Positions 44,149 to 54,563 are shown, counted from the first letter of the stretch. The stretch is 64,000 nucleotides of DNA from Ruegeria_C sp041537925 (GCF_041537925.1 NZ_JBGOSH010000006.1:215528-279527), one strand, 5' to 3'. A program made the numbers and translations. The notes: generated by a model from the sequence alone, not told the origin.

Positions 44149-44802
44149 TCAGAGGATCTTCTGACCGGTCTTGGCCCAGTCCGCCAGGAAGGCCTCAAGC
44201 CCTTTTTCTGTCAGCGGGTGGTCGGCCAGCTTCTTGATCACGCCCGGAGGCGCGGTGATCACGTCGGCCCCGATGCGGGCGCTTTCGGTGACGTGGTTCA
44301 CGGTCCGGATCGAAGCGGCGAGGATCTGGGTTTCGAACCCGTAATTGTCATAGATCTCGCGAATATCGGCGATCAGGTCCATGCCGTCCATGTTGATGTC
44401 GTCCAGCCGACCGATGAAGGGCGAGATGAAGGTCGCGCCCGCCTTTGCCGCGATCAGCGCCTGATTGGCCGAAAAACAAAGCGTCACATTGACCATGTGG
44501 CCTTCGTCGGTAAGCGTTTTGCAGGTTTTCAGACCGGCCCAGGTCAGCGGTACTTTCACTGCGATATTGGGCGCGATCTTGGCCAGCTTGCGGCCTTCGG
44601 CGATCATGTCGTCGGCTTCGGTGGCGACAACCTCGGCCGAGACCGGCCCGCCGATCAGGTCGCAGATTTCCTTGGTCACTTCCAGAATGTCGCGACCCGA
44701 TTTCAGGATCAGCGACGGGTTGGTGGTCACTCCATCGACCATGCCCAGATCGTTCAGTTCGGCAATTGCATCGATTTCGGCAGTGTCTACAAAGAATTTC
44801 AT
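44149..44802 (-). CDS. fsa: Transaldolase/fructose-6-phosphate aldolase family (TalC/FSA)
   Basis: The 217 residues match the short transaldolase subfamily. The Schiff-base Lys is K83 in A-V-K-V-P-L-T. F-S-A-N-Q-A-L and G-R-L-D-D-I precede the barrel end. The short length suggests either fructose-6-phosphate aldolase or a small transaldolase; sequence alone cannot decide. It is divergent from priA, with a 128-bp gap that contains both promoters. Confidence 0.9.
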   Translation of the reverse strand: MKFFVDTAEIDAIAELNDLGMVDGVTTNPSLILKSGRDILEVTKEICDLIGGPVSAEVVATEADDMIAEGRKLAKIAPNIAVKVPLTWAGLKTCKTLTDEGHMVNVTLCFSANQALIAAKAGATFISPFIGRLDDINMDGMDLIADIREIYDNYGFETQILAASIRTVNHVTESARIGADVITAPPGVIKKLADHPLTEKGLEAFLADWAKTGQKIL

Positions 44803-44930
44803 GGCGGCGGTCCTTTGATGGGTTGGCGCGGGATCGGCTTGGCTTTACCTCATAGGGACCCGTGCGGAAACCCCCTGAATCAGGACTTTCGTTAGCGCAA
44901 ACATGTTTTCTGCCCCGATGAGGCCATTTC

Positions 44931-47126
44931 TTGGACGATCCCGGCTATTTTGACGAAGGTGATCTGGTTGCGGTTCTGACCGCGCAGCCGCTGGACCGGC
45001 TGCTGGATTACAAGGCCCCCGAGGGGGGATGTTTTCAAGGCGCGTTTGTCGAGGTGCCACTGGGGCCGCGCAAGGTTCTGGGTGTGGTCTGGGGGCCGGG
45101 GCGCGGCGATTACGACCGATCGAAGATCCGCTCGGTGATCCGGGTGCTGGATGTGGCGCCGATGCGGGCGGAAATGCAGAGCTTTCTGGGCCGCGCCGCC
45201 GATTACACGCTGACCCCGATGTCAGCTATGCTCCGGCTTGCCACCCGCGCGCCAGGGCTGGGTGAACCACCCTCGATGCGCAAGATCTACCGTCTGGGCG
45301 ACACCACCCCCGACCGCATGACCAAGGCGCGAACGCGGGTGCTGGAGGCGCTGCGCGACTATGGCGGGCTGGCCTTCACGCTCAAGGAACTGGCCGAGAT
45401 GGCAGGCGTGACCCCGTCGGTGGTCAAAGGGCTCGCCAAGCAGGGCGCAGTGCGGGAAGAGGACAGCCCCCGTGACCTGCCCTTTCCCCATCTCGATCCC
45501 GATCTGCCCGGTAAGGTCCTGACCGAGGATCAGCAGGTGGGGGCAGACGCCTTGCGCGCCGCCATCAGGTCGGGGCGCTACGGGACCACGCTGCTGAAGG
45601 GCGTGACCGGCTCGGGCAAGACCGAGGTCTATCTGGAGGCAGTGGCCGAAGCCCTGCGAATGGGCCGACAAGCGCTGGTCCTGCTGCCCGAGATCGCGCT
45701 AACCGCCGAGTTCCTGACCCGGGTCGAGGCGCGGTTCGGCGCGCGCCCTGCCGAATGGCATTCCGGCGCGACGATGACCGAGCGCCGCCGTATCTGGCGG
45801 ATGGTTGGGCAGGGCGAAGCGCAGCTTGTGGTTGGTGCGCGTTCGGCGCTGTTCCTGCCGTTCCGAAACCTCGGGCTGATCATCGTCGATGAGGAACATG
45901 ATACCTCGTACAAACAGGAAGATGGCGTGCTTTATAATGCGCGCGATATGGCGGTGCTGCGCGCCGCGATCTGTGGGGCGCGGGTGGTGCTGGCCAGTGC
46001 CACGCCCTCGCTGGAAAGCTGGGCCAATGCCGAAGCGGGCAAATATGACCGTTTGGAGCTGACAGCGCGGTTCGGGGCAGCCGTGTTGCCCGAGATGCGC
46101 GCCATCGACATGCGGACCGAGAAGATGCCGGCGGCAAGCTGGATATCGCCCAGCTTGCGCCAGACGGTGACGGACCGGTTGGGCAAGGGCGAACAATCGC
46201 TGCTTTTCATCAACCGGCGCGGCTATGCGCCAGTGACGCTCTGCCGGGCTTGCGGCCAGCAGATCGGCTGCGATCACTGCGACGCGCGCATGGTCGAGCA
46301 CCGGTTCCTGAAACGGCTGATGTGCCATCAATGCGGCGAGACAAAGCCGATCCCCGAAATCTGCCCTTCGTGCAAGGCCGAAGACCGGCTGGCCCCGGTG
46401 GGGCCCGGAATCGAGCGGCTTGCAGAAGAGGCCGAGGCCACCTTTCCCGATGCAAAGATCGCGGTTTTAAGCTCGGACATGTTCGGATCGGCCCGTGCGT
46501 TGAAGGCCAAGATCGAGGAGATCGCCGAGGGGGACGCGGATATCGTCATCGGCACGCAATTGGTCGCCAAGGGGCATAACTTTCCCAATCTGACGCTGGT
46601 AGGCGTGATCGACGCCGATCTGGGGCTTCAGGGCTCCGATCTGCGCGCGGCGGAACGGACCTTCCAACTGATGCGGCAGGTGGCCGGGCGCGCCGGGCGT
46701 GCCGAGCGGCCCGGCACCGCCCTGTTGCAGAGTTTTCAGCCCGAACATCCGGTGATCCGCGCGATTTTGTCCGGTGATGAGACCGGGTTCTGGAAAGCCG
46801 AAGCGGCTGAGCGACAGGCGGCGGGCGTGCCCCCCTTTGGCCGCATGGCGGGGATCGTCCTGTCTGGCACCGATGCAGGACAGGTGTTTGACCTTGGCAA
46901 TGCGATGGCCCGCAACGATATGGCAATCCGTCAGATCGGAGCGCAGGTCTTTGGCCCGGCCCCGGCGCCCATTGCGCGCATCCGGGGGCGTCACCGCGTC
47001 CGGTTGCTGGTCAAGGCGCCCAAGGGGGCTGCGCTGCAAGAGGCGATATCACGCTGGATCGCGCCGCTGCGCCTGAAGGGCGATTTGCGCCTCAGTGTAG
47101 ATGTTGACCCGCAGAGCTTTTACTGA
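44931..47126 (+). CDS. priA: Primosomal replication restart helicase PriA
   Basis: This 731-residue protein starts from TTG 44931; the nearby ATG at 44918 is out of frame. Residues 1-200 hold the 3'-DNA-binding and winged-helix domains. Walker A G-V-T-G-S-G-K-T begins about residue 224, the DEEH box is in V-D-E-E-H-D, and zinc-binding Cys pairs lie about residues 440-485. The helicase C domain has Q-L-V-A-K-G-H-N-F. It reloads the replisome at stalled forks, which fits the nearby ruv recombination genes. Confidence 0.97.
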   Translation: MDDPGYFDEGDLVAVLTAQPLDRLLDYKAPEGGCFQGAFVEVPLGPRKVLGVVWGPGRGDYDRSKIRSVIRVLDVAPMRAEMQSFLGRAADYTLTPMSAMLRLATRAPGLGEPPSMRKIYRLGDTTPDRMTKARTRVLEALRDYGGLAFTLKELAEMAGVTPSVVKGLAKQGAVREEDSPRDLPFPHLDPDLPGKVLTEDQQVGADALRAAIRSGRYGTTLLKGVTGSGKTEVYLEAVAEALRMGRQALVLLPEIALTAEFLTRVEARFGARPAEWHSGATMTERRRIWRMVGQGEAQLVVGARSALFLPFRNLGLIIVDEEHDTSYKQEDGVLYNARDMAVLRAAICGARVVLASATPSLESWANAEAGKYDRLELTARFGAAVLPEMRAIDMRTEKMPAASWISPSLRQTVTDRLGKGEQSLLFINRRGYAPVTLCRACGQQIGCDHCDARMVEHRFLKRLMCHQCGETKPIPEICPSCKAEDRLAPVGPGIERLAEEAEATFPDAKIAVLSSDMFGSARALKAKIEEIAEGDADIVIGTQLVAKGHNFPNLTLVGVIDADLGLQGSDLRAAERTFQLMRQVAGRAGRAERPGTALLQSFQPEHPVIRAILSGDETGFWKAEAAERQAAGVPPFGRMAGIVLSGTDAGQVFDLGNAMARNDMAIRQIGAQVFGPAPAPIARIRGRHRVRLLVKAPKGAALQEAISRWIAPLRLKGDLRLSVDVDPQSFY

Positions 47127-47231
47127 CCCATGGGCCCGCTGATTATACGGGATACCGGCTTGTGCGTCTTTGCAGAGCGGCTGCGCGCCTTTGCGCTCGT
47201 CAAACTCTCGGAATGGGCGTAAGCACGCATC

Positions 47232-48464
47232 ATGTTCAGACCCTTGCCCCTTGATCAAGCGCGCGATTTGCCGTTCTGGCGGCGCCCCATTGCGCTGCTG
47301 TTTCTTATGGCGCTGACCATGCCTATCGCCTTCAACGGTTGGAGCGCGCTGCTGAACAATTTCGTCATCGAGGTGGCCAATTTTGATGGCGCAGACATTG
47401 GTTTGCTTCATACCGTGCGCGAAATTCCGGGGTTTCTGGCCGTCGGCGTGATCGCGGTGATCATCTTTGTCCGCGAGCAGGTGCTGGCAATGATCTCGCT
47501 GATCATGCTGGGCGTGGCCACGGCGGTAACCGCCTGGTTCCCGTCGCTGGGCGGGTTGCTGTTCGTGACCTTCTTCAGCTCGATCGGCTTTCACTACTAC
47601 GAAACTGTTAACCAGTCGCTGCAATTGCAATGGCTGCCGAAAGACCGCGCCCCGCAGATGTTGGGCTGGCTGGTGGCCGCCGGATCTGCCTCGACTCTGG
47701 TGGTCTACGGACTGATCGTGCTGACCTGGGAACGGTTCGACCTGTCTTATGATCTGGTCTTTATGCTGACCGGCGGTGTCACGGTGGCGCTGGCCCTCTT
47801 TGCACTGTTCGCCTTCCCGCAATTTGACGCCCCCACGCCACAGACCAAGAAGATTATCCTGCGCCGCCGCTATTGGCTGTATTATGCCTTGCAGTTCATG
47901 GCCGGTGCGCGGCGGCAGATATTCATCGTTTTCGCTGGCTTCATGATGGTCGAGCGGTTCGGCTTCGATGTCCATGAACTGACCGGTCTCTATATGATCA
48001 ACCTGCTGATCAACATGAGCGTTGCGCCCATGCTGGGCCGTGCCGTTGCCCGGTTCGGAGAGCGCCGCACGCTGATCTTCGAATATGCCGGGCTGGCCAT
48101 CGTGTTTGCCGCCTATAGTGGGATCTACTGGTTCGGATGGGGCGTGGTGCTGGCGGCGACGCTCTATGTGATCGACCATATCCTTTTTGCGCTGGCCTTC
48201 GCGCTCAAGACCTATTTCCAGAAGATTGCCGATCCCGCCGATATCGCGCCCACCGCCGCCGTCGCCTTCACGATCAACCATATCGCGGCTGTGTTCCTGC
48301 CCGCGCTGCTGGGGTTGCTCTGGGTGGTGTCGCCAGGCGCAGTCTTTGTACTGGCCGCGATGATGGCGATGGTGTCGCTGACGCTGTCGCTGCTGATCCC
48401 GCGCGATCCAGAACCTGGCAACGAAACCGTGTTCTCGCGTCCGGTGCCCGCCGCCGCCGAATAA
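47232..48464 (+). CDS. Major facilitator superfamily transporter
   Basis: The 410-residue protein shows about 12 hydrophobic segments in a six plus six arrangement, with a cytosolic central loop near residue 200 (P-T-P-Q-T-K-K). It has no strong sugar or drug signature. The substrate is unknown. It lies between priA and prmA without coupling to either. Confidence 0.85.
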   Translation: MFRPLPLDQARDLPFWRRPIALLFLMALTMPIAFNGWSALLNNFVIEVANFDGADIGLLHTVREIPGFLAVGVIAVIIFVREQVLAMISLIMLGVATAVTAWFPSLGGLLFVTFFSSIGFHYYETVNQSLQLQWLPKDRAPQMLGWLVAAGSASTLVVYGLIVLTWERFDLSYDLVFMLTGGVTVALALFALFAFPQFDAPTPQTKKIILRRRYWLYYALQFMAGARRQIFIVFAGFMMVERFGFDVHELTGLYMINLLINMSVAPMLGRAVARFGERRTLIFEYAGLAIVFAAYSGIYWFGWGVVLAATLYVIDHILFALAFALKTYFQKIADPADIAPTAAVAFTINHIAAVFLPALLGLLWVVSPGAVFVLAAMMAMVSLTLSLLIPRDPEPGNETVFSRPVPAAAE

Positions 48465-48534
48465 GAGCCACCCAGACCACTTGACCTCGCCCGTACGCAA
48501 GCCTAGGCGCTGAGGCGAAGATCAGGAGAGCCCT

Positions 48535-49407
48535 ATGCCCACATTCACCGCCCTGACCACCCTCGAGGGGAAACCCGCCGCCGATGCGCTGGGCGAGGCG
48601 CTGGAGCGCCTACAGCCCGAGCCCACCGGTGTTGGAGTCTTCGAGGTCGAGGATGGTTCGGGCCTGTGGGAGGTCGGGGGCTATTTCATCGAAACGCCGG
48701 ATCAGGCTGGGCTGGCTCTATTGGCGACGGCCTTTGGAGCGAAGCCTTTTGTTGTCTCGGAGCTGCCCGAAACCGACTGGGTGGCCCATGTGCGCCGCGA
48801 ACTGGCACCCGTCGAAGCGGGGCATTTCTTTGTCTATGGCTCGCATGATGCCGACAAGGTGCCCGAGGGCGCGATCCCGCTGCTGATCGAAGCAGCGATG
48901 GCGTTTGGTACCGGCCATCACGGCACCACGCTGGGCTGTCTGCGGGCGCTTGACGGGCTGATCGGTGAGGGATTCGAGGCAGGCAAGGTCGCTGATATCG
49001 GCTGCGGCACCGCCGTGCTGGCGATGGCTGCGGCGCGGGTCTGGGACGGCACGATGCTGGCCAGCGATATTGATCAGGTCGCGGTCGATGTGGCCGAAGC
49101 CAACCTGCGGGCCAACGGCATGGAGGGTAGGGTCCGCTGCGTCGAGGCCGCGGGGTTCGATCATGGCGAGCTAACTTCGAACGCGCCTTATGACCTGATA
49201 TTCGCCAATATCCTGAAAGGCCCGCTGATCGCGCTTGCACCGGAGATTTCCACCCATCTGCGCCCCGGCGGCTATGCGATTCTCTCTGGAATTCTCAACG
49301 AACAGGCGCCTGACGTGGTTCGGGTTTATTCCCAGAACGGAACCAATCTGATGCGCAGAGATGAGATTGGTGAATGGACAACGCTCCTTGTCCAGAAAAA
49401 GCCATGA
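48535..49407 (+). CDS. prmA: Ribosomal protein L11 methyltransferase
   Basis: The 290 residues include an N-terminal substrate domain and a class I methyltransferase domain with V-A-D-I-G-C-G-T-A-V-L-A (about 151-162) and the F-A-N-I-L-K-G-P-L motif near residue 225. That motif is the N-I-L signature of PrmA (N-[IL]-L rather than N-P-P-F). AGGAGAG precedes the ATG. It trimethylates L11 in the cytosol. Confidence 0.94.
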   Translation: MPTFTALTTLEGKPAADALGEALERLQPEPTGVGVFEVEDGSGLWEVGGYFIETPDQAGLALLATAFGAKPFVVSELPETDWVAHVRRELAPVEAGHFFVYGSHDADKVPEGAIPLLIEAAMAFGTGHHGTTLGCLRALDGLIGEGFEAGKVADIGCGTAVLAMAAARVWDGTMLASDIDQVAVDVAEANLRANGMEGRVRCVEAAGFDHGELTSNAPYDLIFANILKGPLIALAPEISTHLRPGGYAILSGILNEQAPDVVRVYSQNGTNLMRRDEIGEWTTLLVQKKP

Positions 49408-49499
49408 TTTGACCGGGTTATAAAGGCATTTGAACGAAGTGCCCTTGTTTCGTCACAATTCAGCCGTAGCTTGATCATCACTTTGGTGGGGGAAGAGTG

Positions 49500-49856
49500 A
49501 TGGAGGCTTCGATGGTCGATTGCCACATGGAGTTTGATAGGCGCGTCGCGCGTCTGAACAAGAAACATCAGGCGATGGCGCGCGGGTATACAGCGCGCAT
49601 GCGCCCGGATGGTCTGGTTGTTGTGAAACCTCGGCGTATGCGGTTCGCGATTTCACCGCGCAGTCTGTTTCTGTTTATCGGGGCATTTTTTCTGTTCAAA
49701 GGGTTCATCCTCGCAAATCTCGGGGCTACGACTTATGATGATCGCCTTGATCGTCTGAGGAACGGAACCGCTGTCGAGAAGGCTGGGGCCTGGGTGATGC
49801 AGATCGACCCGCTCAGCCAGGTGATCTCGGAACAGATCGGACCGGTTCTGCGCTGA
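49500..49856 (+). CDS. Small one-helix membrane protein of unknown function
   Basis: The ATG at 49500 (GGGGAAG upstream; GTG 49497 and ATG 49512 are alternatives) gives 118 residues. The basic N-terminal half with R-R/K-K clusters (about residues 1-50) is followed by one hydrophobic helix (about 55-72), then an acidic/amphipathic tail. The arrangement predicts a single-pass inner-membrane protein with the N-terminus inside. No family is recognised. A bidirectional terminator follows, shared with the opposing DUF1127 gene. Confidence 0.75.
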   Translation: MEASMVDCHMEFDRRVARLNKKHQAMARGYTARMRPDGLVVVKPRRMRFAISPRSLFLFIGAFFLFKGFILANLGATTYDDRLDRLRNGTAVEKAGAWVMQIDPLSQVISEQIGPVLR

Positions 49857-49874
49857 CCTGCTAGCGTATTTGGT

Positions 49875-49913
49875 ACAAAAAAACGCCGCGTGATGTGTAT
49901 CACGCGGCGTTTT
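49875..49913. terminator. Bidirectional terminator between the small membrane protein and DUF1127
   Basis: A 15-bp perfect stem (arms 49880-49894 and 49899-49913) with loop GTGT has A-runs on the left and T-runs on the right. It can stop transcription from either direction, and the two genes converge here. Confidence 0.95.
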
Positions 49914-49952
49914 CTGTGTTCATCCCAACCGGGGAGAAGGGATGCAATGCGC
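49914..49952 (-). ncRNA. Candidate 3'-UTR hairpin RNA downstream of DUF1127 (CcsR/cuckoo-like)
   Basis: Nine bases after the DUF1127 stop codon on the minus strand, CATCCC and GGGATG (49921-49944) form a six-pair stem whose 12-base loop reads UUCUCCCCGGUU. The strong terminator follows immediately. Rhodobacter CcsR/cuckoo RNAs lie directly downstream of a DUF1127 gene and present anti-Shine-Dalgarno C-rich loops. The loop here is C-rich but lacks the full CCUCCUCCC, so this is a candidate only. Confidence 0.4.
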
Positions 49953-50171
49953 TCAGAAGGCGCGCCCGCTATGTGCGACTGCGTCGATGTCGCCGCGGCA
50001 CATGCCGATATCGTCCAGCTCGCGGTCGGTCAGAACCGCCAGAGCGTTGCGGGTGACGCGGGCGTCGTTCCATTCGACCATTGCGCTTACCCAAGCGTTG
50101 AACGTTGCGCCGATACGGCCAACAAGGCCGTATGAGCCAAAGGTGGTGCGGGTGGTGTCCAGTGCAGCCAT
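49953..50171 (-). CDS. DUF1127 small protein (YjiS-like)
   Basis: The 72-residue protein ends with the DUF1127 signature: R-x-x-L-A-V-L-T-D-R-E-L-D-D-I-G-M-C-R-G-D-I. In Rhodobacter such genes are stress-induced and carry small RNAs in their 3' part; the protein (CcaF1-type) has been implicated in RNA binding. Here an RpoH-like promoter precedes it and a C-rich hairpin follows. It is divergent from ruvC, with a 324-bp gap. Confidence 0.9.
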   Translation of the reverse strand: MAALDTTRTTFGSYGLVGRIGATFNAWVSAMVEWNDARVTRNALAVLTDRELDDIGMCRGDIDAVAHSGRAF

Positions 50172-50214
50172 ATCCTGATCCTTTTGTGCGTGTTACAGTT
50201 TCCTTACAAGGCGC

Positions 50215-50243
50215 ATCTAGGGTGCCCCTTTTTGCGCCGCAAG
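50215..50243 (-). promoter_or_regulatory. Candidate RpoH-type promoter of the DUF1127 gene
   Basis: On the minus strand CTTG (50240-50243) is followed by exactly 17 bases and then CCCTAGAT (50215-50222), about 44 bp upstream of the DUF1127 start. This fits the CTTG-N17-C/T-rich -10 layout seen for RpoHI/RpoHII promoters in Rhodobacter. It is inferred from pattern only. Confidence 0.4.
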
Positions 50244-50335
50244 AGACATTTTTTGCATGTGTCATATGCAAATTCTGCATACCAGTAACACATTGAAAAA
50301 CCGCTGAAACATTGGTGAATTCTCCTTAATAAACA

Positions 50336-50405
50336 TGTCGTTTTCTGCGCCACAGCGTGTCGTTTTCAACCCCTGTGTCGTGGCTGGAACAGGTGCTGTC
50401 GTTTT
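50336..50405. repeat. Three TGTCGTTTT repeats in the DUF1127-ruvC gap
   Basis: Copies are at 50336-50344, 50358-50366 and 50397-50405, with a shorter TGTCGT match at 50376. Spacing is 22 and 39 bases. The rest of the 324-bp gap holds no gene that I can support. The repeats could be sites for a regulator of either divergent gene. Confidence 0.45.
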
Positions 50406-50434
50406 TAGGTGCCAGAGCAATTCGCTTGGAAAAT

Positions 50435-50449
50435 GTTCGCGTTTCGTGC
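50435..50449 (+). promoter_or_regulatory. Candidate imperfect LexA (SOS) box before ruvC
   Basis: GTTC-N7-GTGC lies 47 bp before the ruvC start. Alphaproteobacterial LexA sites are GTTC-N7-GTTC, or GATC in Rhodobacter, so this has one mismatch from each. The position is right for SOS control of ruv genes. Confidence 0.35.
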
Positions 50450-50495
50450 TACTGCGTCAAAAAAGTCATAAGAGCAGGGCGGGCCGGGACAAAAC

Positions 50496-50993
50496 ATGCG
50501 CATACTGGGCATTGATCCGGGGTTGAGAACCATGGGATGGGGCGTCATCGAATCGCATGGCAGCCGGTTGGGCCATATCGCAAACGGCGTATGCAAATCC
50601 TCGGGTGAAGATCTGGGCGCGCGGCTTTTGTCGCTGCATGAACAGCTGGTCGACGTGATCTCGCTTTATGCGCCCGATCATGCCGCGATCGAGCAGACCT
50701 TCGTGAACAAGGACGGCGCCGGCACGCTGAAACTGGGCCAGGCGCGTGGTGTTGCGCTGCTGTCGCTGGCGCAGGCAGGACTGTCTATCGGGGAATATGC
50801 GCCAAACCGGGTGAAAAAGACGGTGGTGGGTGCAGGGCATGCCGAAAAGGAGCAGGTCCTTTATATGGTCAAGCTGCAATTGCCGGGATGCGAACCTGCC
50901 GGGCCGGATGCCGCGGACGCGCTGGCCATCGCCATGTGTCATGCCCATTACGGCGGCAGGCCCGCGTTGCAACTGCGTGAGGTGGGGACATGA
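50496..50993 (+). CDS. ruvC: Holliday-junction resolvase RuvC
   Basis: The 165 residues carry the catalytic acidic residues: D7 in L-G-I-D-P-G, E68-type in A-I-E-Q-T-F, and the D-x-x-D pair (D-A-A-D-A-L) near residue 142. It cleaves Holliday junctions after RuvAB branch migration. ruvA starts at 50990, overlapping its stop by four bases, so the operon is ruvC-ruvA-ruvB. Confidence 0.96.
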   Translation: MRILGIDPGLRTMGWGVIESHGSRLGHIANGVCKSSGEDLGARLLSLHEQLVDVISLYAPDHAAIEQTFVNKDGAGTLKLGQARGVALLSLAQAGLSIGEYAPNRVKKTVVGAGHAEKEQVLYMVKLQLPGCEPAGPDAADALAIAMCHAHYGGRPALQLREVGT

Positions 50994-51664
50994 TCGGCAA
51001 GCTCACCGGACGGCTGGATTACCGCGCGCCCGATCACATTCTGATCGACGTGCGCGGCGTCGGCTATATCGTCTATTGCTCCGATCGTACACTGGCCGCG
51101 CTGCCGGGTGTGGGTGAGGCGGTCTCGCTCTATACCGATATGGTCGTGCGCGAAGATCTGATGCAGCTTTATGGATTCATGTCGCTGGTGGAAAAGGAAT
51201 GGCACCGGCTGCTGTGTTCGGTGCAGGGTATCGGGGCCAAGGTCTCATTGGCCATTCTGGGCACGCTGGGTCCCGATGGTGTCAGCCGGGCGATTGCGCT
51301 GGGCGACTGGGCCTCGGTCAAGGCGGCCAAAGGCGTTGGCCCCAAAACCGCGCAGCGTGTGGTGCTGGATTTGAAGGACAAGGCACCGGGTGTCATGGCG
51401 ATGGGCGGTACCATTGCCGAGGCCACGGACGGTCCGGCGCTGGAGGTGGTTGAACCCGCGGAGCCCGCGCTCAAGCCCGCGGGGGCAAAACCGCCCAAGC
51501 GCAATGCAACGGCGCAGGCTGACGCGCTCTCGGCGCTGGCCAATCTGGGCTATGGTCCGGGCGACGCGGCAGCAGCAGTGGCCGAAGCGGCGGGCTCTAG
51601 CCCCGAGGCTGAAACGTCAGACCTGATCCGGGCGGCGCTGCAGCTTCTGGCACCGAAAGGCTAG
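50990..51664 (+). CDS. ruvA: Holliday-junction branch-migration protein RuvA
   Basis: The 224 residues comprise an OB-fold (opening M-I-G-K-L-T-G-R-L-D), the helix-hairpin-helix pair around V-Q-G-I-G-A-K and G-V-G-P-K-T-A, an acidic/Pro-rich linker about residues 140-175, and the C-terminal RuvB-contact domain. It is coupled to ruvC by a 4-bp overlap. Confidence 0.96.
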   Translation: MIGKLTGRLDYRAPDHILIDVRGVGYIVYCSDRTLAALPGVGEAVSLYTDMVVREDLMQLYGFMSLVEKEWHRLLCSVQGIGAKVSLAILGTLGPDGVSRAIALGDWASVKAAKGVGPKTAQRVVLDLKDKAPGVMAMGGTIAEATDGPALEVVEPAEPALKPAGAKPPKRNATAQADALSALANLGYGPGDAAAAVAEAAGSSPEAETSDLIRAALQLLAPKG

Positions 51665-51667
51665 GTG

Positions 51668-52687
<1,020 letters not shown>

Positions 52688-52750
52688 AGCCGCGGGTGGG
52701 AAATTCTATTCCTCCGGCGGCAACTGTTCCGCAATCAGAAGGGGCCGGGT

Positions 52751-53374
52751 GTGACACCTGACGAGATCGAAGCGCTATTTACCCGCAGCGGTGGTGAGTT
52801 TGCCTTTGCCCGCTGGGGGAGGCCCATCGTACCGATTGTCTTTGGGGTCGAAGATCAGACGCTGTCGGTGGTCAAAGGTGCGTTCGAGGCCGTGGTGACG
52901 CTGGCCGGGCACAAGATGGCCGAAACCGACCCCGAGCTTGGCGCCAATTGCATGGTCTTTTTCTTCCGCGACTGGGCCGAATTGCTCGAGGTGCCCGATC
53001 TGGACCGGCTGATCCCCGATCTGGAGCCGTTGGTTAGTCGCCTGAAAGGCGCCGATGCCAACCAGTATCGGGTTTTCCGGTTCGAAGAGGATGGCGCGAT
53101 CCGTGCAGCCTTTGTCTTTCTGCGCATGGATACGGAGTTGTCGAAAGTGCCTGCCGAGACATTGGCACTCAGTCAGGTGGTGCAGACGATCTTGCTCTGG
53201 TCCGACACGGCCTTCCGCAGGCAATCGCCTCTGGCCGTCGCCGCAGACACCACCATCCTGCGGCCTGAAATCGCCAACCTGATCCGTGCCGCTTATGATC
53301 CGGTCCTGCCGGGATCGGCGCAGGATGCCGCGCATGCGCTGAGGCTCTTTGCCCGGATGGAGCCGCCACAGTGA
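52751..53374 (+). CDS. Conserved hypothetical protein between ruvB and ybgC
   Basis: The protein has 207 residues from GTG 52751. It is soluble, with no signal peptide, and a mixed alpha/beta pattern with several F-F-F-R-D and R-P-I-V-P-I-V-F-G stretches. Its stop overlaps the ybgC start by 4 bp, so it is cotranslated with the tol genes. I recognise no named domain. The same placement in relatives would make it a Rhodobacterales-specific companion. Confidence 0.75.
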   Translation: MTPDEIEALFTRSGGEFAFARWGRPIVPIVFGVEDQTLSVVKGAFEAVVTLAGHKMAETDPELGANCMVFFFRDWAELLEVPDLDRLIPDLEPLVSRLKGADANQYRVFRFEEDGAIRAAFVFLRMDTELSKVPAETLALSQVVQTILLWSDTAFRRQSPLAVAADTTILRPEIANLIRAAYDPVLPGSAQDAAHALRLFARMEPPQ

Positions 53375-53754
53375 CCCATACTTTCCCGATCCGCGTCTAT
53401 TACGAAGACACCGACATGGGCGGGATCGTCTATCACGCCAATTACCTGCGCTATATAGAGCGCGCGCGCTCGGACTGGGTGCGCAATCTGGGCAATGACC
53501 AGAACGCCATGCGTGATGCAGGCATTGTCTGGGTCGTGCGCAAGATCGAAGCCGAGTATCTGGCCGCCGCCCGTTTCGACGACGAGTTGATCGTCGAAAC
53601 CGAGATGAGCAATCTTTCGGGCGTGCGGCTGACCATGTCGCAACGGGTCAGGCGCGGCGATACCGAGGTTTTCCGCGCCACGGTCACCGCCGTCTGCATG
53701 AATGATGATGGAAAACCCGTCCGCCTTCCGGCAGAGATTCGCGCATTGTTGTAA
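53371..53754 (+). CDS. ybgC: Tol-Pal-associated acyl-CoA thioesterase YbgC
   Basis: This 127-residue hotdog protein opens with V-Y-Y-E-D-T-D-M-G-G-I-V-Y-H-A-N-Y, which contains the active-site Asp. Length and position ahead of tolQ fit YbgC. It hydrolyses short acyl-CoA or acyl-ACP. It starts at GTG, overlapping the preceding stop. Confidence 0.95.
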   Translation: MTHTFPIRVYYEDTDMGGIVYHANYLRYIERARSDWVRNLGNDQNAMRDAGIVWVVRKIEAEYLAAARFDDELIVETEMSNLSGVRLTMSQRVRRGDTEVFRATVTAVCMNDDGKPVRLPAEIRALL

Positions 53755-53864
53755 CAATACTGCGCATTGGGCTGGTTCTGTTGGCAATCAGCCCCGATCT
53801 GCGATAGCGTTCTGCGAAACAAAGGCCGAAAAAAACCGGCACGCAGGCAAAAAAGAGCAGGTTC

Positions 53865-54560
<696 letters not shown>

Positions 54561-54563
54561 GCC

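Noticed and set aside
47049..48500. 483-residue minus-strand frame over priA end and the MFS gene
   Set aside because: It is His/Gln-rich, the typical antisense image of a membrane protein rich in hydrophobic codons.
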